Assembly (NCBI GenBank): GCA_050998755.1
Contig: JBPCPW010000088.1
Span: 1-61,354, forward strand
Direction: 5' to 3'
From: JAXDLW01 sp050998755
Lineage (GTDB): Bacteria > Chloroflexota > Dormibacteria > DASZGP01
DNA length: 61,354 nucleotides
Shown: positions 9,636 to 17,698 of the stretch, one piece after another
How positions within the stretch are numbered: position 1 is the stretch's first letter
Layout of the letters: each line of letters opens with the position of its first letter
The notes under the pieces: generated by a model
Database searches by the model: none
Seen by the model: only the letters and a program-made list of their open reading frames with translations
What the model was told of the DNA's origin: nothing
Made by a program: the position numbers and the translations under genes

Positions 9636-9742
9636 ACCCCTTCTGAGGGGCAGTCTCGAATATAGACTGGGCCGTTGAGCGCCTCGTCAGGGCCTCGCCG
9701 AAAGTTGCCGAATTCCGGGTGGATTATCCTCTAGGATTTTGC

Positions 9743-9770
9743 TGAGTCTATACCTTGACAAATAGACTCA
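9743..9770. repeat. Perfect 9-bp inverted repeat in front of the integrase gene
   Basis: TGAGTCTAT (9743-9751) and ATAGACTCA (9762-9770) are exact inverted copies separated by 10 nt; the spacer contains TTGACA (9755-9760). A third half-site, ATAGACT, lies at 9662-9668 between the tRNA and this palindrome. The layout fits an operator over the integrase promoter, or arm-type recombinase/excisionase binding sites next to the attachment site. The 9636-9742 gap holds nothing else evident. Confidence 0.6.
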
Positions 9771-9771
9771 T

Positions 9772-10818
9772 GTGGTCCTGAATACAGGCATGAGCTGGAA
9801 CGCCCGGATCGAACGCGGGGAGAAGAGGGCCAAACCTCGCCTGTCAAGCGCGGTGAACGGCATGGTGACCTTCGAAGCGGCGGTCGACACCTGGATCGAC
9901 GAGCACGTCTCGGCGAAGACCGGCAGGGCCTATAGCCAGACCACCCGGAAGGTGATCAGAGCCAACCTCCTCGGCGGTCGCCTGAGCGGGTGGCGCCAGG
10001 CGCGGGCGGTGGTTGTGGTGCAGGACTGGACCGCCGATCTGGCCGCGGAGTACATCACCTGGTACCAGCACGAGATGGGCGCCGACGCCGACACCGCCAA
10101 GAAGGTTCGCAGCCAACTCCGGCAGTTCTCGGAGTTCTGCCGTGACAAGTACCAGCACGAGGCGGCGGTGGGGGCGGCGCTGACGGGGCTGCGGATCAAT
10201 TCCGCCGCTGACGCCGACAAGAAGAAGGAGGACGCGCTCACCAAGGGCGAGGCGGAGCGGCTGATGAACGCCGCCGCCGGCACCCGCGACAAGGTGATCG
10301 TGGCCATGCTGCTGTACACCGGCATGCGTCCGAGCGAGCTGATCATCCTCGAGGAGCGGCACGTGAACTTCAACAGCTCCCCACCGGTGGTCCAGGTGCG
10401 GGGGTCGATCTGGGATCCCGAGCGGACCAAGACCGAGGCCGGATTTCGGACGATCCCGCTGACGATCGGGCAGAAGGTGCTCCCCAAACTCCTGCGCGAC
10501 CACCTCTCGGACCCGAGCCGGCCGGCGGGGGCGTTGCGGCTCTTCCTGTCAGAGCGCCCGTCCAAGAAGGGTGGGCACAGCCCGCTTACGATCCATGGAC
10601 TCGACCTCGTCCTCGAGCGGTTGGGCGAGCGGACTGCGATCCACGCGAATGCCTACCGATTCCGGCACACGTTTTGCACCTGGGCAGCCGACGCCGGGGT
10701 CTCCGAACTCCACCTTCAGTCGCTGCTTGGCCACGCGTCGCGCGACATGGTGGCGTATTACTACCGGGGGAAGGCGAGCCAGGAACTGCTGGAAGCGGTC
10801 TCCAGGGTGCGCTTCTGA
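9772..10818 (+). CDS. Tyrosine-family site-specific recombinase (integrase)
   Basis: 348-aa phage/XerCD-type integrase. An N-terminal SAM-like core-binding domain covers about residues 30-130. The catalytic domain shows the first Arg in TGMRPSEL, the R-H-T pair in YRFRHTF (Tyr replaces the usual first His), the second His in LLGHAS and the nucleophile Tyr in the MVAYYY segment. GTG 9772 abuts the inverted repeat; ATG 9790 is an alternative. The position just after a tRNA-Gly gene is classic for an integrated genomic islet. It converges with the toxin gene, and the 96-bp gap between them shows no clear terminator. Confidence 0.93.
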   Translation: MVLNTGMSWNARIERGEKRAKPRLSSAVNGMVTFEAAVDTWIDEHVSAKTGRAYSQTTRKVIRANLLGGRLSGWRQARAVVVVQDWTADLAAEYITWYQHEMGADADTAKKVRSQLRQFSEFCRDKYQHEAAVGAALTGLRINSAADADKKKEDALTKGEAERLMNAAAGTRDKVIVAMLLYTGMRPSELIILEERHVNFNSSPPVVQVRGSIWDPERTKTEAGFRTIPLTIGQKVLPKLLRDHLSDPSRPAGALRLFLSERPSKKGGHSPLTIHGLDLVLERLGERTAIHANAYRFRHTFCTWAADAGVSELHLQSLLGHASRDMVAYYYRGKASQELLEAVSRVRF

Positions 10819-10914
10819 TCTGGAGACGACGCCATCCCCACACCGGCGGTCACCCTTTCCCCGTACAGCCTCTTTCGCCGCGGCACCCTGCGCGCCTTAC
10901 ACCGCGATCACTGG

Positions 10915-11610
10915 TCACGGGTAGCGGATCCCGAGAATCGCGCAGGCGTCAATCAGGTCGGGGTCGTCGGGTTGGAGCTGGTCCAAGCTGACCTGGGTGA
11001 AGGGCGCCTTCGTCAAGTCGGCGTACTCGAACACCGCCCAGCAGGCAATGTCGCTCCCAAACCGGCTCTCGTAGGCGACGCCAGCGAAGGCCGGCGCTCC
11101 GGATCCATCGGCGAGGCTCGCCTCGTAAACCAGTCGCGACGCCGCCTGGGTGATCGCGCGTGTCGCGGTCGACCGCAGGACGGCTCCGTCGAGCTCTCCA
11201 ACACCCCAACCGGCGAGCTGTGACAGGAGCTGCTTGTGCAGGTAGGCGATCCAATCGTGGCGCTGGACATCCGCGAATGAGCCGGTGAGGATTGCCGATG
11301 CGATCGATCGCGGCCCCAGCCAGCTTTGGCTCAAAGTGCCGGGTGCGATTGCGTCTGCGGGACCCAGCTCATCGAGCTGGCCGGCGAGATGGCTAGTCGG
11401 ACGAAACTCTTGAAGAGCCTCCACGAACGCTCCGACACGCGTCGTGGCTCCATAGACGACTCGGTACTGCCCGTCGGGATCGTCCCAGCGGTGAGGGAAC
11501 CGCCCTCTTGTGGCGTACCTCCAGTCCGGAAAGGACCAGGGACGATCACCCCTGCCGACGCGCCATACGGGTGTGTCAGGCGGCGCAACCGTTCGCGCCG
11601 GGATCGTCAC
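10915..11610 (-). CDS. RES-domain toxin (predicted NAD+-degrading)
   Basis: 231-aa protein with RES-family features: an early Arg in VWRVGRGDRP, the segment YRVVYGATTRVGAFVEALQ and a Ser-containing segment further on. Characterised RES toxins (MbcT, Res) degrade NAD+ in the cytoplasm and are neutralised by Xre/MbcA/ParS-type antitoxins. The start codon overlaps the stop of the antitoxin gene by 4 nt (ATGA), the standard translational coupling of these modules. It lies in the tRNA-associated islet. Confidence 0.85.
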   Translation of the reverse strand: MTIPARTVAPPDTPVWRVGRGDRPWSFPDWRYATRGRFPHRWDDPDGQYRVVYGATTRVGAFVEALQEFRPTSHLAGQLDELGPADAIAPGTLSQSWLGPRSIASAILTGSFADVQRHDWIAYLHKQLLSQLAGWGVGELDGAVLRSTATRAITQAASRLVYEASLADGSGAPAFAGVAYESRFGSDIACWAVFEYADLTKAPFTQVSLDQLQPDDPDLIDACAILGIRYP

Positions 11611-12005
11611 CTCGCTGCGAAGACTCGCGCGGCCGCCACCACGGCCAAGACCTCCTGGGAGGGTTTCTCCCTGTCCTCGGCATCCCGAAGAACCTCAAGC
11701 GGTACACGATCGTCCAGGTTGGGGTTAAGCCCTTGGAACCAGGCCTGGACCGTCTCCGGTCCATCATGGTTGCTCAGGAAGATGGCGATTCGAAGAGCGT
11801 TCCGCAGCCGCGGAACGACAACGGGATTCTTGATTGGTCGGCCGCTCGCCCATTCCTTGACAGCGCGAGCATCCTTGACGCCCGACAGATACGCGACGAG
11901 CCTGGCGCCTAGTAGGGCGCTCAACCGGGCTACCACCTCGGTGGCGGGCAGGCGGATGGCGGTCTCGGACGCCTCCAAGTCAGGCTGGGCTTGAGTCAAA
12001 GGCAA
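11607..12005 (-). CDS. Xre/MbcA/ParS-type antitoxin of the RES module
   Basis: 132-aa protein. The N-terminal part (TEVVARLSALLGARLVAYL to about residue 60) is HTH-like, and the C-terminal part has the toxin-binding pattern WFQGLNPNLDDRVPLEVL, with a bulky residue, P-N-L, then P-x-E-L as in the DUF2384 group. The TTG at 12005 is chosen because AAAGGAGG lies 10 nt upstream; an ATG further up (12065) has no ribosome site and would add an unrelated N-terminus. Such antitoxins normally repress their own promoter. Confidence 0.8.
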   Translation of the reverse strand: MPLTQAQPDLEASETAIRLPATEVVARLSALLGARLVAYLSGVKDARAVKEWASGRPIKNPVVVPRLRNALRIAIFLSNHDGPETVQAWFQGLNPNLDDRVPLEVLRDAEDREKPSQEVLAVVAAARVFAAR

Positions 12006-12083
12006 GGTTGGGTCACCTCCTTTCGTCAATGGATGGGCCCACAGTCTGAACCATGGCGTTGGCAAGCATCGCAGAAAAACGCA

Positions 12084-12121
12084 TCAGTCTCTAGATAATT
12101 ACTGACACATCGCACCACCAA
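12084..12121 (-). promoter_or_regulatory. Promoter and possible operator of the RES/Xre operon
   Basis: On the minus strand TTGGTG (12121-12116) and TTATCT (12098-12093) are 17 nt apart. The short inverted repeat TCAGT (12084-12088) / ACTGA (12101-12105) brackets the -10 box, where an autoregulating antitoxin could bind. The start codon is about 80 nt downstream. Confidence 0.45.
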
Positions 12122-12196
12122 ATGCAGCAGCAAAAGCGTTGCAAACCCTCGAACACCCTACATCTTGTGTCAATAGGTCGTGCCGCATACGGTATG

Positions 12197-12226
12197 TTGA
12201 CAGACCGATTTCGACCGGCGTAGGAT
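12197..12226 (+). promoter_or_regulatory. Promoter of the small-ORF cluster
   Basis: TTGACA (12197-12202) is followed after 18 nt by TAGGAT (12221-12226), about 30 nt before the ATG of the 66-aa gene. The surrounding intergenic stretch (12100-12250) is clearly more AT-rich than the chromosome. Confidence 0.5.
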
Positions 12227-12256
12227 TATGGTTCAGTTCAACGGAGGAAGTCAGCC

Positions 12257-12457
12257 ATGGGCCTCGATAACCGACACCGAAACGTAGACGGGAAGATAAG
12301 TCAGAAGCGCGGAGATAAGCGCCTCGATACGCTCAGGCAGACCTACCCTGGGCTGGCTCCCGGGGTCAGGGCGGACGCCAAGCTGGATACGCTCCGAGAC
12401 CGAACTGGTCAGAGCCTCTCTCAGATGATCCGTCGGGATCGCGAGATCAAGAAATGA
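12257..12457 (+). CDS. Small conserved-looking hypothetical protein (66 aa)
   Basis: Starts ATG 12257 behind GGAGG (12243-12247). The N-terminus MGLDNRHRN and the following basic stretch recall small proteins seen in actinobacterial genomes and mobile elements; the segment LDTLRDRTGQSLSQMIRR looks like an amphipathic or ribbon-helix-helix-type helix. It has its own promoter and ribosome site, and its stop overlaps the start of the next tiny ORF (ATGA), so it is probably expressed. Function is unknown; a small DNA-binding role is only a guess. Confidence 0.6.
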   Translation: MGLDNRHRNVDGKISQKRGDKRLDTLRQTYPGLAPGVRADAKLDTLRDRTGQSLSQMIRRDREIKK

Positions 12458-12621
12458 CCATCGGACAGGGCGCCCAGCTGACATGCGCAACGACCGGCCT
12501 CGTCGTCGCCTTCAGGCTCGTCAACGGCAAGAAGTTGCACGAACTGGAACAGCTCGGCGCCGTCCTCTCGCTGCTGATCCTGGTGGGACCGCAGTTGACC
12601 CGTGTCGCCAAATCGATTTAG
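12454..12621 (+). CDS. Tiny ORF with one hydrophobic segment (55 aa)
   Basis: ATG 12454 overlaps the stop of the 66-aa gene by 4 nt (ATGA). The product begins MTIGQGAQLTCATTG and contains the hydrophobic stretch LGAVLSLLILVG near its end, so it could be a short membrane peptide. Codon usage looks like that of the neighbours. The coupled start is the main argument that it is real. Confidence 0.45.
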   Translation: MTIGQGAQLTCATTGLVVAFRLVNGKKLHELEQLGAVLSLLILVGPQLTRVAKSI

Positions 12622-12658
12622 AGCTGGCCCTGCCTGAATTGAGGAAACACCCAAGCCT

Positions 12659-12937
12659 ATGAGCATCACAATCGGTCAGCTGACCTTCGACCACGTCCAT
12701 TACGATGCCACCGGGGACGTGCTCTATCTGCACATCGGCGATCCCCAGGCCGCCGAGGACTACGACGAAACGGCCGAGGGCCACGCCCTTCGATTCGACG
12801 CGACGGGGGCGGTGGTCGGCGTGACGATCCTCAACGCGCAGTGGCTTCTCGATCAGGGCAAACCCATCGCCATCACACTTCCGGAGCTAGTCGCTGTGGA
12901 CCCCGCCGCCCTCGCCTCTGCGCTTCACGCCGCGTAG
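12659..12937 (+). CDS. DUF2283 domain protein
   Basis: 92-aa protein with the DUF2283 pattern: YDATGDVLYLHIG, then an acidic connection, LRFDATGAVVGVTIL and a short C-terminal helix. DUF2283 proteins are small cytosolic proteins of unknown role, common beside toxin-antitoxin and restriction loci. It lies 37 nt downstream of the tiny ORF in the same direction, so it may belong to the same transcript. Confidence 0.75.
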   Translation: MSITIGQLTFDHVHYDATGDVLYLHIGDPQAAEDYDETAEGHALRFDATGAVVGVTILNAQWLLDQGKPIAITLPELVAVDPAALASALHAA

Positions 12938-13020
12938 ATCCCCTTACTCGATGGGGCCGGAGTCGAGGAGATGCGTACAGGATCGTGAACGTATCGCCCC
13001 GCTCAGGTGTCTGACGGACC

Positions 13021-13257
13021 TCAGGCCACCTGCTGATCGCCGTATGTGATGAGCATGGGCTGGCGGCGCTCCAGAGCCTTGAAGATCTTGATGGCCGTGG
13101 TATCTCGGACGTTCTTGCCGTTCAGCGCGTTGTGCACGGAACCTCGGTCAAGCCCGGCGTCGTCGGCCAGTTCGTCAACGGTGTAGCCGCGAGCGAGCAT
13201 TGCCTGGTGGAGGCTGGGTCCATGGAACCGTTCGGACGTTGTATCCCAGAGGCTCAT
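13021..13257 (-). CDS. Small HTH (Xre-type) DNA-binding protein
   Basis: 78-aa protein whose centre reads as a Cro/CI helix-turn-helix: YTVDELADDAGLDRGSVHNAL, then a C-terminal helix that could contact DNA or a partner. Such single-domain regulators are typical of mobile islets and of the antitoxin half of HigBA-like pairs, but no toxin gene is adjacent. ATG 13257 has only a weak ribosome site. The 13258-13356 gap to the next gene contains the hairpin CCGCC-TGTC-GGCGG (13311-13324). Confidence 0.7.
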   Translation of the reverse strand: MSLWDTTSERFHGPSLHQAMLARGYTVDELADDAGLDRGSVHNALNGKNVRDTTAIKIFKALERRQPMLITYGDQQVA

Positions 13258-13356
13258 CGGGAATCTCTTGCGGAGGTGGGCTGCAGCAGCGGACTCATGA
13301 TCAGATTGGACCGCCTGTCGGCGGACCGCAAGCGGACCATGTCGCGTCGTCCGACG

Positions 13357-13704
13357 CTAAAGGGAGTGCCACCATGCCGGTTCCGCGCATGGTTTGACAC
13401 AGCGGGCGACCATCGTCGGAGTGACCACCACGGCCCTGCCGGTGACCAGGTATTCCCTCAGCGCGGTGAGGAGGATCCGGTTGAGCAGTGCACCGGCAGT
13501 TCGGAGTCCGTCTGACGCCGCCGCGTCCGAGATGGCGATCAGCCCGGACGCGGTGAGTTCAACCTGATCGGGGGTGATGTGGATCTGCCCAAGGGTGGCG
13601 GGTAGGACATAGTTCCTCAGCACGAACAAGCGCTCCGCAGGCGTGTACGGCGCCACGCGGACGATGTCGCACCGATCCAATACGGCGGCTGGAACCGTCT
13701 TCAA
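13357..13704 (-). pseudogene. Fragment of a Lon-like AAA+ ATPase (lid region), 5' end missing
   Basis: 115 codons corresponding to the region after the ATPase core of Lon: VLDRCDIVRVAPYTPAERL followed by a lid-like segment (VLPATLGQIHITPDQVEL) and a helix. Walker motifs and the protease domain are absent, against about 780 aa in full Lon. The frame continues upstream past the first possible start (TTG 13704) without a proper start or ribosome site, so it is cut there. The methyltransferase fragment starts at the same point on the other strand, marking a recombination junction. Confidence 0.65.
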
Positions 13705-13709
13705 ATCGC

Positions 13710-14489
13710 GTGTCCGACCGCCTCCGCCGCGACCATCCTCAGTCGGCGCGCGATTGGGTCCTCTTCGCCGACTCCGACTGGGTCTGGGAGATCTGGGGAC
13801 AACCCCGGCATTCGGTGCAAAGCGGTGAAAGCGGCACCGTCAAGGCTCACCATGTGCCCTATTTCGAGTACGTGAGTCAATCCAACCCTGGGGCCGGAGA
13901 GTCGTTCACCAGGGCGCTCGAGTTTTACTCGAGGATGCAGGGACCCATCGTCGCTGCCAAGTACGACTTCTCCGCTGCGCGGCGGTTGTGCGACATCGGC
14001 GGCGGAAGCGCGATCCTCCTCGCCGACGTCCTGCAGCTCCACACCGGGGTGACGGGAGTCCTGTTCGAACTGCCGCAGATGCTTGACGCCGCCCGAGCGA
14101 ACATTTCCGCGCGCGGCCTTGCCGATCGATGCGAGTTTGTCGGCGGCGACTTTTTCGAATCTGTGCCCGGCGGTTGCGACCACTACATGATGCAAGCCGT
14201 ACTGCATGACTGGGATGACCAAGCCTGTATCCAGATCCTCGGCAACGTCAGAACGTCCATGCCTGCGGGCGCCAGACTACTGGTCATCGAGGCCCTGCTG
14301 GAGACTGAGTCGGAGCGGACCAACGGGCTGCTGCGGGCCATCGACCTGCTTATGCTGGTGCTGACGGGGTCGGGCCGGGAACGTACCAAACCGCAGTTCG
14401 AAGCGCTATTCAAATCAGCGGGATTTGAGCTCACTCGGGACTTGACGCTCCCGTCCCTGGCCCACGTATTCGAGCTTAGCCCGTCCTAA
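13710..14489 (+). pseudogene. N-terminally truncated SAM-dependent O-methyltransferase
   Basis: 259 codons matching the C-terminal two thirds of plant-type (family 2) O-methyltransferases. The linker SARDWVLFADSDWVWEIWG and dimer segment are followed by SAM motif I (LCDIGGGSAILL), a GGDFF acidic motif and the catalytic-His region VLHDWDDQ. Full-length members have about 330-340 aa with a winged-helix dimerisation domain, which is lacking here. The break coincides with that of the Lon-like fragment. It could still encode a stable product, but no ribosome site is visible. Confidence 0.7.
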
Positions 14490-14554
14490 GCTGCTGAGGT
14501 CACTGTTACGGTTCGCTAGACCGGCCGGTCCGACCTCTGGGTCTCCGAGAAGTG

Positions 14555-15547
14555 TCAGCCAGCGCTTCGGGAGCGCACCCACCAAGCTGTGAAGCCAAGC
14601 AGTAGCACCGCGAGTCCGACATAGAAAGCCGCCTCGATGCCCTGGAACGTCCAGAACCGATCAGCCGGCTGGTATTCCGCGAAACTCACGTAGCCGCGCA
14701 CCTGGAGGTAGGCATCGAAGTCAAAGCCGGACGACCCCTTGGGGGCATTGCCCTTGGCGGCGGCAGCGTCCGAATAGACCTGGGACAGCTGACCGTTGTT
14801 CAGTTTATGGCCGGCCTGATCCATCAGGCCGCCTTGGAGAATCCAGTTGCCAGCACCGTCGGCGCGCGGATCAGGTGCAGCCGCTGAGATGGCTGTAGTG
14901 ACCGAGGCCAAATAGTGCGGGCGGACCAAGCCTTCGACCGGGAGCCGCACCGCCAAGAAGAGGAGCAGGGTCACCGCCATGGCGACAACCGTCCTGCGCA
15001 TCACGGTTCCCATTGCTGCCCCAAGGGCGAATGCGAAGAGCCCGTATGCGATAGGTGCCACCCCCTCGAAGTCGAACCCAGAGGGCAGGAATCGTCCCTG
15101 AACCTGGTCGATGGGGTATCGCCACCAAGTCATCATCGCGGTGAAAGCGACGCTGACAGCGACGCTGCCTACCGCGAGCAGCGCCAGCTTTGTGGATATC
15201 CAGCGCAGCCGTGTGACTCCCTGGGTCCAGACCAGACGGTGGGTGCCGCGCTCAATCTCCCGGGCCACCATGGGAGCTCCCGCGAACACACCGATCAGTG
15301 CCGGAAGGAAGTTCAGGTAGCCGATGAGACCGTTGTAGTCGGCGTCGTTCTCAAAGTTGCGAAGGATGCCCTGGCAGCCGTGTCGCAGATAGGCGTCGCC
15401 GCGCTCGGTGAGGCAGGCCTGGACGTGGCTGTCGAAGATGTTGCGAGTCGAGAGTCCCGTAAAGAGCAGGAAGGCGCCGACGATCGCCAGCAGGATCACA
15501 GCTCCGAGGGCTTCCATTCGATGTTGACGCCAGGTCAACCAGATCAA
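14555..15547 (-). CDS. ABC transporter permease (ABC-2 type)
   Basis: 330-aa membrane protein with about six hydrophobic segments; the N-terminal MIWLTWRQHRMEALGAVILL and the phrase APMVAREIERGTHRLVWTQG are typical of ABC-2 permeases from actinobacterial-type export systems. Its start overlaps the ATPase gene by 4 nt. With the GntR regulator upstream it completes a YtrA-type operon, which usually exports or senses cell-wall-active compounds. A perfect 12-bp palindrome (14519-14530) lies in the gap to the convergent methyltransferase fragment. Confidence 0.85.
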   Translation of the reverse strand: MIWLTWRQHRMEALGAVILLAIVGAFLLFTGLSTRNIFDSHVQACLTERGDAYLRHGCQGILRNFENDADYNGLIGYLNFLPALIGVFAGAPMVAREIERGTHRLVWTQGVTRLRWISTKLALLAVGSVAVSVAFTAMMTWWRYPIDQVQGRFLPSGFDFEGVAPIAYGLFAFALGAAMGTVMRRTVVAMAVTLLLFLAVRLPVEGLVRPHYLASVTTAISAAAPDPRADGAGNWILQGGLMDQAGHKLNNGQLSQVYSDAAAAKGNAPKGSSGFDFDAYLQVRGYVSFAEYQPADRFWTFQGIEAAFYVGLAVLLLGFTAWWVRSRSAG

Positions 15548-16443
15548 GTTGCCGCTCCGGGCTCGATGACTGGTTCTGGGAAGGCGTGGGCGGACGGCGT
15601 TCGCAGATAGCCAAGTACGACGTCTTCCAGGGCCACGTCGCTGACGGTCCAGGCGGGGTCGTGGACATGACCGTTCGTACGTACCAGCAGGACGGTCTGA
15701 CGCTCGGTGTGGCGGGCTTGCACCACAGAGTGAACTCGCGCGATGGCCTGGCCGTCGCAGCGCGGGCCGGTGAGGAGTTTGTGCCGAGCGAGGATCTCGT
15801 CCGTTTCGCCTGCCACCTGGACATGCGCTGCGGAGAGGATGACCAGGTAATCGCAGACCCGCTCCAGGTCGGCAATGTTGTGCGACGACAACAGCACGGT
15901 GATCCCGTCCTCGGCCACGGCGGCCATCAGGACCTCCATGAATTCGCGCCGCGCCAGCGGATCGAGGCTGGCCACAGGCTCATCGAGCAGCAGCAGTTCT
16001 GGACGCTTGGCGAGGGCGAGCGCCAGCGCTACCTGGGCCTGTTGCCCACCCGAAAGCCTGTCGGTGCGGCGCTCCAGGGGAACACCGGCGTCGTTCAGCC
16101 GGCGCCGGGCCAGGGCGTCGTCCCACCGTGGATTGAGGCGCCGGCCCATGGTGAGCATCTCGTCGACGGTGAAGCGATACAGGGGGCGATCCTGGGCCAG
16201 AAACCCGACGCGCGAAAGCACCACGGTGGGCTGGCTGCGCGGTGACCAGCCGAAGACCTCGACCTGGCCTGATGTGGGTTCGATCAGGCCGACGGCAAGG
16301 TGGAGCAAAGTGGTCTTGCCGGCGCCGTTGGGACCGACCAGGGCAGTCACTCTGCCCGCGGGGATGGTGAGCGTGCAATCACGCAGCGCCCAGGCTCGCC
16401 CGTAACGCTTGCCAAGGCCCGTGGCATCGACTGCGCCGGTCAT
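15544..16443 (-). CDS. ABC transporter ATP-binding protein
   Basis: 299-aa ATPase with Walker A GPNGAGKTT at about residue 37, signature LSGGQQAQ, Walker B LLLLDEP and the switch His in LLSSHN. The C-terminal extension of about 80 aa is usual for CcmA-type drug or lantibiotic exporters. It overlaps the GntR gene upstream and the permease gene downstream by 4 nt each (ATGA at both), so the three are strictly coupled. Substrate unknown. Confidence 0.93.
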   Translation of the reverse strand: MTGAVDATGLGKRYGRAWALRDCTLTIPAGRVTALVGPNGAGKTTLLHLAVGLIEPTSGQVEVFGWSPRSQPTVVLSRVGFLAQDRPLYRFTVDEMLTMGRRLNPRWDDALARRRLNDAGVPLERRTDRLSGGQQAQVALALALAKRPELLLLDEPVASLDPLARREFMEVLMAAVAEDGITVLLSSHNIADLERVCDYLVILSAAHVQVAGETDEILARHKLLTGPRCDGQAIARVHSVVQARHTERQTVLLVRTNGHVHDPAWTVSDVALEDVVLGYLRTPSAHAFPEPVIEPGAAT

Positions 16444-16838
16444 GCCGAGTCCGCCTCGCTCCGGCGCAGCGAGAAGGCCATCAGCGCCTCGATGGCCCTG
16501 GGGTCAAGGCCAGCGTTCCGCGCCTCGTCAACCCAGCGCTCCAACTTGGCGGCCAGGGCCTGATGATGAGCCGGCGAGGGACCCGCGAGGCTTCGAATCA
16601 CGAACGTCCCCTGCCCCGGGCGACTGGCCACCAGCCCCTCTCGTTCCAGGTCGCGGTAAGCCTTGAACACGGTATTGGGATTGATCGCCAGGGTGGATAC
16701 CACCTCGCGCACGGTGGGCAGTTGATCATCCGGCTGCAGCATGCCCAGGCGAAGCGCGTGCTCAACCTGCCGAACCAGTTGAAGGTATGGAGGGACCCCC
16801 GAGCGCGGCTCCAAATAGAAGCTAATCGTTTCTGCCAT
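16440..16838 (-). CDS. GntR-family (YtrA subfamily) transcriptional regulator
   Basis: 132-aa regulator with an N-terminal winged HTH (PYLQLVRQVEHALRLG, then LPTVREVVSTLAINPNTV and GLVASRPGQGTFV) and a short C-terminal helix, the hallmark of the YtrA subfamily, which lacks a large effector domain. These repress ABC transporter operons until cell-wall stress. A palindrome sits 5 nt before its ATG. First gene of the operon. Confidence 0.9.
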   Translation of the reverse strand: MAETISFYLEPRSGVPPYLQLVRQVEHALRLGMLQPDDQLPTVREVVSTLAINPNTVFKAYRDLEREGLVASRPGQGTFVIRSLAGPSPAHHQALAAKLERWVDEARNAGLDPRAIEALMAFSLRRSEADSA

Positions 16839-16842
16839 GCTA

Positions 16843-16861
16843 CTAAGTCCTTAGCACTATA
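16843..16861 (-). promoter_or_regulatory. Probable operator and -10 box of the GntR-ABC operon
   Basis: CTAAG (16843-16847) and CTTAG (16850-16854) form an inverted repeat with a 2-nt centre, directly before the GntR start codon. On the minus strand TATAGT (16861-16856) is a good -10 box next to it, and AAGGA inside the palindrome can be the ribosome site. Binding here would block both transcription and translation, as expected for autoregulation. No good -35 box is seen. Confidence 0.5.
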
Positions 16862-16970
16862 GCAGCAGCGCCTTTCCGCTCCACGCTCTGGCGTCCTACC
16901 GGCTGAGCCCCAGCCCCCGCTGCTGGCGCAGCTCGACGCCGCGCTCGCGAGCATCTCCGGGATGGAGTAG

Positions 16971-17542
16971 CGTCTCTTCTGGCCGGAGGGTCCACGCCGC
17001 TCGGCCTGAAGAACGTCGAGTTCCCCGAGGTCATCGCCGGGAGCGCGGGGCACGCTGCGATGGCTTTCATCGGTACCAAGGGGGTCGGCGACACCCAGCA
17101 CAACGGGTTCGTGGGGGACTGGCACCTGTATATCGCCACGACCGCGGACAAGGGCCAGACCTGGACCACCGTGGATACCACCCCCACGACGCCTCTCCAA
17201 CGCGGCTGCATCTCGCTGCAGGGCACCTCGAATAAAACCGTCGCCGACCCCAACATCTGCAGCCAGCGCAACCTCCTCGACTTCAACGACATAACCCTGG
17301 ACAAACAGGGTCGCGTCCTGGCGGCCTACGCCACGGGCTGCGTCAAGCTGTGCCAGACCGACCCCAAGAGCGCCAGCAAGGGTGCCGTCGACATGGTCAT
17401 GCGCGAAACCGGTGGCACACTGCTGACCGCCGCTGACATCGCCGCCGGCATCGCCGCCAACGCGCCGGCGCGACCGGCGGTGACGGGTGGAAACCCAAAC
17501 ACCAGCGCCGCGGCCCCGGCAGCTGCCGTCGCGGCCCCGTAG
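16971..17542 (+). pseudogene. C-terminal remnant of a secreted sialidase/BNR-like protein
   Basis: The frame shows VEFPEVIAGSAGHAAMAFIG, then WHLYIATTADKGQTWTTV (an Asp-box-like turn) and VADPNICSQRNLLDFNDI, the style of C-terminal blades of large sialidase-like secreted proteins (about 600-700 aa). It has no proper start or signal peptide; ATG 17060 is internal and the frame is open back to about 16971. After the TAG at 17540, the sequence at 17545-17625 in another frame encodes VGATLLLIAAGAYRRRHRS, a membrane-anchor tail, so a frameshift may have cut off the anchor. The 16862-16970 stretch holds only the end of another unrecognised frame. Confidence 0.55.
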
Positions 17543-17698
17543 CCGTGGGCGCGACCCTGCTGCTCATCGCCGCCGGCGCCTACCGCCGGCGCCACCGCTC
17601 CGTCCGGTTGTCCCGGCGGGAGTAACGCGCCTGCGGTGACCCCCACCGTGGTAGCTGAGCGCTAGTCGGCACCGGCGTATTCCCCAGCCGTCATACTC

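Noticed and set aside
14519..14530. Perfect 12-bp palindrome GACCGGCCGGTC between convergent genes
   Set aside because: No T-run and no second copy seen; a GC-rich 12-mer palindrome can arise by chance. Noted only in the permease entry.
16874..16884. Possible attR copy of the tRNA-Gly 3' end (CCGCTCCA)
   Set aside because: Only about 9 of 10 bases match, which is too short to rule out chance; the T-arm part of the tRNA is missing.
16877..16915. Minus-strand tRNA D-arm-like string (GGCTCAGCCGGTAGGAC)
   Set aside because: No acceptor stem, anticodon arm or T-arm folds with it; D-stem pairing fails. A decayed tRNA is possible but not supported.
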